Assembly (NCBI GenBank): GCA_008828725.1
Contig: MEHQ01003574.1
Location: 932,557-996,556, forward strand
Origin: Saccharina japonica
Lineage: Eukaryota > Sar > Phaeophyceae > Laminariales > Laminariaceae
DNA length: 64,000 bases
Direction: 5' to 3'
Shown here: one piece after another, positions 57,076 to 64,000 of the stretch
Numbering within the stretch: position 1 is the first letter of the stretch
Layout: every line of letters starts with the position of its first letter
Notes under the pieces: model-generated
What the model was told of the DNA's origin: nothing
The model's database searches: none
The model's input: the letters and a program-made list of their open reading frames with translations, nothing else
Program-made: the position numbers and the translations under genes

Positions 57076-58420
57076 GTGGTGGTACTCGCGGGTTGTCGAG
57101 GCCGTCGGGGCGGGCTTTGCGCGCGTTCGAGCTCGGCAGCTGTTTTAGCGGGAACGAGACGCAGCCACAAGCAACAAGAAGAACGCCCCAAGACACGAGA
57201 CACAAGGAAGGAGGCCAAGTCAAAAGGAGACACATCGGGGCGCGCGCCACAAAGAAAACAAAAAAAAAACTCATGATGTCGTCATAATAAGAACACGTAA
57301 GGCTACGCGGGGGGCGTGCCACAATAAAAAAAACGCTCATAACACAAGTCAGCTCCAGAACCAACCTCCTACCCCTTGCGGGGTCGCCTGCCTGCTCTGC
57401 GTAGAGTCGGATTGCAGCGGTGTGTCGCCGACAACCGCTGCCTTCGAAGTCGCGCGGCTTATGATCCCCCAAGGTTCTAACTCCAAGGTTGTTGCTCGAG
57501 ATGAGCAGTTAGGTTTATCCGTATTTCAACCGTAAACCTATTACACACGCAACTTCGCGACTTCCAAAGTTATATCTAAAAGGTGCCGCTTAACCCATTC
57601 AGAACTGAAAAAAATGTCCCACACTAATTGCAAGTGTTTTCCCCCCAAATTCGTGGAACCAGTTCTCAAGGGGTTAAAAGGTGAATAGCCTAGACATGCA
57701 TGTCTTTCAACCGCAAACCTACGCCATAACGTATAATACAGTATGTAGCCTGTACCACAGAAAACGGGTACCAGGAGGTACCACCAACTTTAGTCTCCAC
57801 AGCGGGAGTGCCGTCCTTGAGGCGTAAAGGGGTTTACTATTAATAACGCCTTTTGGAAATACAGAAACCTTAATATGACTCTAATTCCAAGTGTTTTGTC
57901 CCCACAACGGGACTGCTGTTCTCGAGGCGTAGGTTTATTATTAATAACGCCTTTTGTAAATGCAAACCTCTCTTTAGTACTGCACCGTACATAAACCTTA
58001 AGCTGACTCTAATTCCAAGTGTTTTGTTGCCCCCACAACGGGAGTACAGTCCTGAAGGCCTGAAGGGGGGGCTAAGCTACATTTTCACGCGTCCGACGCA
58101 GGACAAAAACAAAAAAACAAACAATGGATTAGGTCCCTCCCTCCTCGTGCGCCTGGCGACGACTTGCCTTCTCCCAAGCGAGCTTGCAACACCGGCCGTA
58201 TGCCGGTAGCCTCGAGACCTCGGCTCTCCAGCTCCAGCCGGAGGTCCTTTACGCGCATGGTAGATATCGCGGTTTTGCTCAGTGCCGGCGACGCCATGCT
58301 TAAGGCTGTGCTTCGGCCCGGCGGCGACGACCGCACCCTTCGGGGGCGGAAGACGAGGTCGATCGGAGGCGGGGGTGCATGATTCGTCAGTGGGGTTTTC
58401 ACAAAGAGGCATGACGACAA
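53716..58420 (-). CDS. SAP domain-RNase HI fusion, five exons, exon 3 damaged
   Basis: Minus-strand exons: 58420-58168, 57139-56503, 55846-55753, about 55248-55199, 53880-53716 (TAG 53718-53716). Exon 1 has a SAP motif, about residues 55-84 (MRVKDLRLELESRGLEATGI...LQARLGE). A GC donor (GAGAAG|GCAAGT) joins it in phase to exon 2, which opens AAELERAQS. A long Ser/Ala/Thr/Gly-rich linker follows, then the RNase H start MMQFDGGSRGNPGPSGAGAV (first catalytic Asp). Exon 3 of the list (55846) has TNNEAEYSGLIEGL (Glu). The last exon has VSSPKMRPLYKKAKLLAEYF and RADTLANVA (final Asp). RNase HI cuts RNA in RNA/DNA hybrids; SAP motifs bind DNA. The short exon at 55199 should carry GDSKLV, but its frame is broken (see findings). 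Start 58420 is the first ATG; residue 42 Met is an alternative. The 55846 acceptor is tentative. Confidence 0.85.
53925..54125. repeat. G-tract-led dispersed repeat with LINE-tail end
   Basis: Same order as at 52720: ATTCATGCACGGCCGTAGTC, GGGTTTTCACCGACCAGAC, then the G-run and the CGCATCCCTTTCGAGACGG tail. It starts 45 bases upstream (on the minus strand) of the last RNase H exon. Confidence 0.7.
54215..54340 (+). mobile_element. SINE head, good tRNA-like A box
   Basis: GGTCGCCCCGGTGGTCTAGT begins a tRNA-like segment that continues GGTTAACCTCGAAT. A B-box-like GGGATTCAAATAAATCCC follows about 70 bases later. The spacing and the lack of a closed cloverleaf argue for a SINE head, not a tRNA gene. 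It lies in the last intron of the SAP-RNase H gene. Confidence 0.6.
54660..54982 (-). mobile_element. Full-length SINE, diverged
   Basis: The minus-strand family body keeps GATCCGGGGTCACAAAGTAG on the plus strand, with a head ending CCGGGGCGAC. It is older than the 23440 copy, with more changes in the middle. Confidence 0.7.
55140..55198. repeat. Poly-C tract next to the damaged RNase H exon
   Basis: Two C-runs of about 10 and 14 bases stand within 35 bases of the exon border. Such runs invite sequencing or assembly errors nearby. Confidence 0.9.
55310..55625. repeat. AGC and AAC triplet tracts
   Basis: AGCAGC-rich sequence passes into about 25 ACA/CAA triplets at 55545-55622. Poly-leucine and poly-valine frames over it are artefacts. 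Confidence 0.95.
56003..56145. repeat. G-tract-led dispersed repeat
   Basis: Contains GATGCATGGCCGTAGTCATA and GCACCAAGCGCGAAGCGCCG, in the second intron of the SAP-RNase H gene. Confidence 0.65.
56300..56480. repeat. CAC/CAA triplet tracts
   Basis: A CCA run at 56300-56335 and CAACAACAA/CACCAC tracts up to 56480, in the intron just after the RNase H core exon. Confidence 0.9.
57590..57677. mobile_element. TTAA MITE family A
   Basis: TTAACCCATTCAGAACTG to TCAAGGGGTTAA, both TTAA flanks intact, in intron 1 of the SAP-RNase H gene. Decayed pieces of family B continue at about 57780-58060 and 58450-58570. Confidence 0.7.
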
Positions 58421-59384
58421 GAGCCAAGGTAAAGTCAGCTGACTGAAGGTTTAGCCCTTTTAGAGCTGGACTGCTCGCACTTTTAGAGCTGGACTGCTCG
58501 TACTGCTGTACATAAACACATATATCACTCTAATTTCAAGTCATTTGTCACTGAAACGGGAGTCCGATAGCATAAAAAGGTTTTGATTTTTTCTTTATGC
58601 CAGAAATATATACGAGTTGATTGTTGTTCGTTGTTGCAAAATATCATAGCATACGTAGCTGTCTGTGTGCAAAGTGCAAAAGGTGTCGGGTGTCCTCGGG
58701 GAGACAACAGTTTCGGGCGTTGTGAGTCATGCCGCCACATCAATAGGAACTCCCTCACTAACACTAGTAGTATATACCAGGTATTTAGTTTAGACGGCCG
58801 TCGGCTGTCCGTCCCCGTATATCAAGTTCAGACGGTCGTCCGTCTCCATTACAGGCCTAAACTGCTTGACGTCTCCCGATGTTGTGTCAGGTGTGTGTCA
58901 CGCTGTGTGTGTTGTCCTTCACTTTGGACCGTTTCGTTCACGTACATGACCGTCCGAGTCTCGCAACGATAACTATTTGTATTTTCTCGCTCAGGTAGAT
59001 ATACAAGTTCCTCGCCGAGCTCACAAACCAATACAGCAGTAGACAGAGATCACACGCCAGAGCTTCGGTTTACAGTCTACGTAATGCTGCACACAGCAAA
59101 ACTCAAAGAAAGGATGGCATACTCGTACACGAGTACAGCAATACCTGTGGTACATTGCGTATACTCGCTCGTACGCGTATTGTTCGAAGAACGGCAGGAC
59201 GGACATAAGAGTCGCATCAGAACAGCCTCCTGGCTAGTGAGTGCGGCTCCAAACTACTACGTATTTTGAAGGTACGTGACTGCAATCGTGGAGCTGCGCA
59301 GGCACACCACACCTAGCAGCAGCAGCAGCAACAGCAGCAGACACAGCGGAGCATCGTCGTGTCGCAGCACACGAGCACACAAGC
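58421..59384. other. Upstream of SAP-RNase H, no gene seen
   Basis: The start contains decayed pieces of the TTAA family B MITE (TTTTAGAGCTGGACTGCTCG twice, at about 58457-58500). The rest has no protein-like frame. The promoter of the minus-strand gene should be near 58.43-58.8 kb. Confidence 0.4.
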
Positions 59385-59544
59385 CAGACCAGCCATCTCC
59401 ACCCACCTTCTACAACTGTCCCAAGGGTTGACCGCATGCTTATCCGTCGAGAATATGGGGTGCCCTAACGCACGAAAACAGGTAGCTCCGACAGCCGGAC
59501 GGGCAAAACAAAGCCCTACCGCTTGCCTCAAGGACGATGCCATC
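59385..59544 (-). CDS. Possible first exon of a mitochondrial protein
   Basis: On the minus strand an ATG at about 59544 begins MASSLRQAVGLCFARPAVGA, continuing T-C-F-R-A-L-G-H-P-I-F-S-T-D-K-H-A-V-N-P-W-D. A possible donor GTGGGT follows after CRR. The Arg/Ser/Ala-rich, acid-free N-terminus looks like a mitochondrial presequence. No following exon was recognised before 58.4 kb and the mature part is too short to name, so this may be chance. Confidence 0.3.
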
Positions 59545-60019
59545 ACTACGACCGAAAAAAACCCGGCAGTCACGCGCACCGGCGCCTGCCATAGAAGCCA
59601 ACGCTGCATTGCATTTTGGTGTCGGATGTCGGATAAGGCACCTGGAGGGTTTCAGTTGTTTGTTTTGGCGTTGTTTGGCAGGGATCCGGGGCTACAGGAG
59701 AAAACCTGCTGGCGGTCAGGAGCGTTTTGGAGGGGACAACACGGAGCCGATACCAATTCCAGTGAGGAACATGCATACCAGGTGCTTGTCTACAGGCTGC
59801 CGGATCAAACGACTCACTTTTACATCCTACACATCCTACGTGCGCAATTTTTTGGTGTCGCCGATTGCAGGTGTCTGAACAGTTGTAGAGAGTGGGTGCA
59901 CATACATATGAACAGCTTGTTCATGTACCAAGGCCACAGAGCCAGGCATTCAGATACTGGGCATTGAGTTCGTGGCCTATTGCTGCTCAATTTTACACCG
60001 TTGCACGGGTGTTCCCAGT

Positions 60020-60770
60020 ATACTTCAAACTCCGAGCATACTCAGAGTATCGAGTACGTTTCGTACTCCGAGTACTGAGAGTATTGCGGTACTGGCGGGG
60101 CCTAAATACTGCGAGTGAGTACTGGGAGTATGAGCAGTACTGAAGGCCCAAATACTGCGAGCACTGAGAGTATAAGCAGTACAGAACCCCGGGTACAAGA
60201 AGTACCCGCAGTACAAACATCCGAAATGCTTCGAGTACTCAAAGTATCGAGAGTATTGAACCCGTAAATACTGCGAGTATTCGTAGTGTATACCCCCGAA
60301 ATACTGCCAGTACTCCAAGTACTCCAGCCCCCCCCCCCCAGAAAGGAATTTGCTCCAACTCTCACTCGTGGGACCGTCCGTTAATGCTTTCTGCAATAAG
60401 TTGGGGACAAAGTTTTCGAAACCGTGCACAGATGGTCGAAGTAAACTTCATACTCCGAGTATACTGCGGATATTGTGAGTATGTTGGTACTCCGAGTATT
60501 CATTCGCAGTAGTAGTAGTAGTACCAACGGACGAAATAATACTGCCAGCAGCCAGCAGTACCCACAGTACAGAACCCTGAAGTACTTCAAGTACAGCAGT
60601 ATTCTTCCACAGTAGTATTGAACCCCGAAATACTGCGAGTATGGCAGTATCCAACACAGTACAGACGCTCGAAATGTTGCGAGTACGTACAGTATCCGCA
60701 GTAGTAGATGCATCCCAAATACTCCGAGTACCCGAAGTACTTGAAGCGTTTTCTCTCGGGAATATTTACT
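60020..60770. repeat. GAGTACTG-rich minisatellite
   Basis: Dozens of short degenerate units around (C/G)GAGTACT(G/C) and GCAGTATT.., spaced irregularly at 20-30 bases and often palindromic (GAGTACTC). They alternate with CCCCGAAATACTGCGAGTA-like spacers at about 60060, 60240, 60290, 60620 and 60710. No coding. Confidence 0.8.
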
Positions 60771-62429
60771 TTTATCATTCTCCCAGGTACTCGGAGCATC
60801 TGTGCACCATCGCACCGTTATTATTCGTAGTGTACTCCCTGCAGAAGGAGCTCGTAGTGGCTCAGGAATACCACGACGACTGACTTCAGCTCAAAACCAA
60901 ACAACAACAAATAAGCAGCATGCTCGCAGCAGTGTGAGTGTCAAGTACCAGGTTTATATAGCCTGCCATGGCCATGCAGCAGTGGACAAAATATAATCTG
61001 TAAAAAAACACCCCCAAAACTACCTCAACATTTTCGTGTATTAGTCTATTTTTAGTTTCTATTATTAATAGTCTATTTTTAGTTTTAGGAAGACCATTTT
61101 CGTCCTACCCACCTTCCACTGATTGATGAATGAAACATAAGCAGGCAGGTACGCACGCATAATACCTACCTGGTACATATGTATCGGCCGAATGCACCGA
61201 ATCCCTCAGGGAAACCACGAAAAAAAGAAGAAGTATTTATTATTTTTGAGGGGTTCAACGAGAGGCGACTCCTGGCGCGTTTTCGTCGAACTGGTCCATT
61301 TTTATCGAACCGGCGTGATTTCGCCCAACCACTGCGATTAGCAGCAGTGGTAGCAGTATTTATACCAAGACGTAGAATTTTAGTAGTACCGGGGGCACCC
61401 CACGAAACATGGTGCGCTAATTTACCCAACATCAAGAAAGAAAAACTTAGGCTGATCGACAACAGATCAACCATGAACGACGGATGGCACGTTATTCATG
61501 CGCTACACGCGGCCGTCCCCTACCCTCTTTCTAGAAAAACGCCTTGACACATTCCCTTTCAAGATCTGCCGACCTCAAGGGTTCATCCACCCCGAAGTTG
61601 AATGGCCCTGCCCGCTGTGTACCACCTCAATCGCGATGTCCCCTACCTCCTCCCTAGATAAACGCATGATCAGATTCCCTTTAACTCCGCAATAGGCCCG
61701 GCCCGTCCACCCTGCCCTACCCCGCCGTGTATGCACCACCTCACGCGCGGGCGATTATGTGGCTACGAAACCGATCGAAAAGCACGTTTCAAGGAAAAGC
61801 CATGATCTCATCGACACGCGGGCAGGCAGGCAGGTAGGTTACAAAAGGAAAACAAATTCCATGATTTTCAAAAATAAATAAAAAACACACACACGCACTC
61901 AGCGAGCGAGCGGTGCTGAATGCCGCGTACTACTGGCGAACTAAACAAACTGTCCACGGGCGAGAGGAGGCGTGCTTCATCCATACCGTCGAGATCGTAT
62001 ATTCTTCCTCTTCCCTGCCCCCATCCCCATTCACGCATCCTTCCGCGTGAGGGAAACCCACGGGAAACAGAAATAGCGCCACCTGCCCGGCGGCGCGGCA
62101 CTGCATGCGCTTCCACCAGCACCAGCACCACTATCATGAAGAAAAATAGGGAATACCCGCGGATAACTCGCGACGCCGAGCAAACCACGAAGCGCGGCCG
62201 AAAACTAAACACGAGGAGCAAGCAGAGGCCCGCGAAACTTATGGTCACTATACAACAGACCATCGCTCCTCCACCCCAACAGAGATACACGACGGTGGCA
62301 AAGAGAGGTATCATACATCATTCCGACGCCGCAAAAAAACGCGCGCCAACTTTTGGAAGACGCCACCCAGCAATGTCGCAATCAGCAGAGTCCTCCCCCC
62401 TCTTCCGTTTGGACAAGCAACGTCTGCCT
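60771..62429. other. Unassigned sequence, no gene recognised
   Basis: Open frames occur on both strands (for example plus 61179-61547 and 61920-62438), but they overlap opposite frames and contain no known motif. The last part is the 3' flank of the U2AF gene. Confidence 0.4.
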
Positions 62430-62690
62430 GGTCGGTGAAAACCCGACGTGCTCCGTCCTGGCCTTGTAGGGATGCGAGGGTCTGTGGCCATACGACTGCG
62501 GCCATGCATGACATGAGCACACCCCCCCCCTCCCTGCTTGGTGTAAGCAATGTCTTGCCTGGTCGGTGAAAACCTGACGTGCTCCGTCCCGGCATTGTAA
62601 GGATATACGAGGGTCTATGGTCATACGACTACTGTACGGCCATGCATGACATGAGTACACCCCCCTACCCCTCCCTCCTTCTCTCTGTTG
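62430..62690 (-). repeat. G-tract-led dispersed repeat, two tandem copies
   Basis: Two reverse-oriented copies, each with GGTCGGTGAAAACC.GACGTG, GTAGGGATGCGAGGGTCTGTGG-like and GCCATGCATGACATGAG phrases. They lie just downstream of the U2AF gene. Confidence 0.7.
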
Positions 62691-62744
62691 AACTCCCCCG
62701 CTACCCCCCTCTTTTACAGCTTGAGCGGAAAAACGCGGAATAAA

Positions 62745-63137
62745 TCACGCGCCGTTTCCGCTTGCCGCCACTGCTGCCTGCGCCATTTCGTCGTTTCCTT
62801 CGTCCGTGAAGATCCGCTGGTTGAACTTTTCCTCGTCCCAGTACGTCACCTCCACCTGGATTTTTTTGGGGGCATTGCACGAAGCCCGAAAAATGCCCAA
62901 CCAACCCAAACCCCGAAGCGCCCGCGGCAAAAAAAACACGCACACAATCAAGACAACAAACAGCAGCAGGAGCGGAAGAAGAGGAGAAAAAATGAGGCAA
63001 GAGTCAGCAATGAAACATAAAAACGGCCATCACACAAATAACATACGAATCGTGGGGATACACAGAGAGAGAGCAACAGCAATAACAACGGCAACATCAA
63101 CAAGAACAAGAGAAACAACGACAACGACGACAACACC

Positions 63138-63171
<34 letters not shown>

Positions 63172-64000
63172 CCATCAACGAGAACAAGAGAACAAGAAAT
63201 AAAATATCAATAAGAACAACAACAACAACAACAACAACATCCATCCAAATCTTGAACAAACCCCAACCAACACACAGATGCACGCACACACGCACCTTCC
63301 GGCCGTCGAAGGTCCTGGCCCTAAGGCTTGCGGCGGCCTTGGCGGACGAGTCCACTCCGTCAAACGCCACGAACACGAAGCCCACGCCGGGCTTCTCCTG
63401 CTCGCTTATTGTGCTTGGCCGAGGGATGTGCACGGACTTAACGCTCCCGAACTTCTCGCACTCCTCCTGTGGCGACGTTTTAAGAGCATGATACATCAAT
63501 ATTAATAGTATACTGGTATTCGTATATACATAATATTTTTTGTTTTGTTGTGTTTTTTGGGCTTTTATTCAACACAAGAAAAATCAAAGACATCCAAATA
63601 CTCTTACTATCAAAACGATATCAAAGCTATCTAAAAAAAATTTGGTACGTACCGGTATTACGTAGAGTATATAAATAGTATACCTGGTATATTAAAAAAA
63701 ATGTAAAAAGTACATGTACGAAAAAATACAAAAACCAAAACTGCAAGAAAAATACAACTGGTAAAACAAGCATAAAATATACCAGGTGCTTAATACGTAT
63801 ATCAAATTACCATTAAAAAAAAAACATGAAAAAAAACCCAAGGATAATCTAAACCTCAAACCGCCCTTCCTACACCCCACTTCACCACCACCAAACGCAG
63901 ACCGACAAACAACACTCTCACCCACCCACACAACCACACGCACGCACACACACACAAACCTTGGTCTCTTCCTCAATGTCGCCCAGACCACTCTCATCCT
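62745..64000 (-). CDS. U2AF2: U2AF large subunit, C-terminal exons (partial)
   Basis: Minus-strand exons: 64000-63960 (cut by the window edge), 63466-63296, 62855-62745 (TGA 62747-62745), all phase 0 at the introns. The product runs DESGLGDIEEETK, then EECEKFGSVKSVHIPRP, VGFVFVAFDGV, AAASLRARTFDGRK, VEVTYWDEEKFNQRIF, then a 22-residue Ala-rich tail. This is the U2AF-homology motif, an atypical third RRM that binds SF1 and U2 snRNP partners. Its hallmarks are visible: acidic residues in the first helix (EECEKFG) and the R-x-F loop (RTF) before the last strand. The first two RRMs, which bind the polypyrimidine tract, lie beyond the window. The Ala-rich tail after the UHM is longer than in animal U2AF65, which stops soon after the equivalent of NQRIF. 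Confidence 0.93.
63110..63245. repeat. (AAC)n tract in a U2AF intron
   Basis: CAACAACAA runs interrupted by CATCAACGAGAACAAGAGA, which occurs twice (about 63095 and 63172). Confidence 0.9.

Noticed and set aside
61868-62438. Overlapping frames of 148 and 172 residues on opposite strands
   Set aside because: Neither shows a recognisable domain; mutual overlap and lack of splice context suggest chance.

Overview
This is nuclear eukaryotic DNA. Genes are split into short exons with canonical splice sites, coding density is very low, and mobile elements are dense. Spliced products recognisable by eye are a nucleoporin of the central-channel complex (Nup54), ribosomal proteins eL37 and eS12, a SAP-RNase HI fusion, the C-terminus of the splicing factor U2AF large subunit, and a lone terminal exon of a phosphatidylinositol 4-kinase. 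The intron-rich genes, tRNA-derived SINEs, several MITE families and a non-LTR retrotransposon tail would suit a multicellular stramenopile such as a brown alga. That placement is a guess; nothing in the window proves it.

Layout. 1-3.3 kb: upstream sequence with no gene seen. 3.3-30.1 kb, plus strand: Nup54 in nine exons, about 368 residues spread over 27 kb, with a 15.5-kb first intron full of MITEs, SINEs and tandem arrays. A PI4-kinase last exon lies antisense inside intron 2, and a possible polyQ exon lies antisense inside intron 1. 30.1-39.9 kb: repeats, a TAGGG array, a 225-base assembly gap, a broken LINE tail and a long 9-base minisatellite. 39.9-44.6 kb, minus strand: eL37. 46.3-49.8 kb, plus strand: eS12, head-to-head with eL37. 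49.8-53.7 kb: nested MITEs. 53.7-58.4 kb, minus strand: SAP-RNase HI. 58.4-62.7 kb: a GAGTACT-rich minisatellite and unassigned sequence. 62.7-64.0 kb, minus strand: the 3' end of the U2AF large-subunit gene, cut by the window edge.

The genes are housekeeping functions (nuclear transport, translation, splicing, RNA/DNA hybrid removal), not an operon or a single pathway. The most unusual feature lies in the introns. In at least three genes (Nup54, eL37, eS12) the sequence next to an exon is a decaying tandem array whose unit contains the exon edge and its splice site, as if introns grow by repeated local duplication across splice junctions. The PI4K exon and the polyQ exon show the same pattern. 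A second theme is layered transposon insertion, with TTAA-flanked MITEs sitting inside older MITEs at sites whose empty form is also present in the window.
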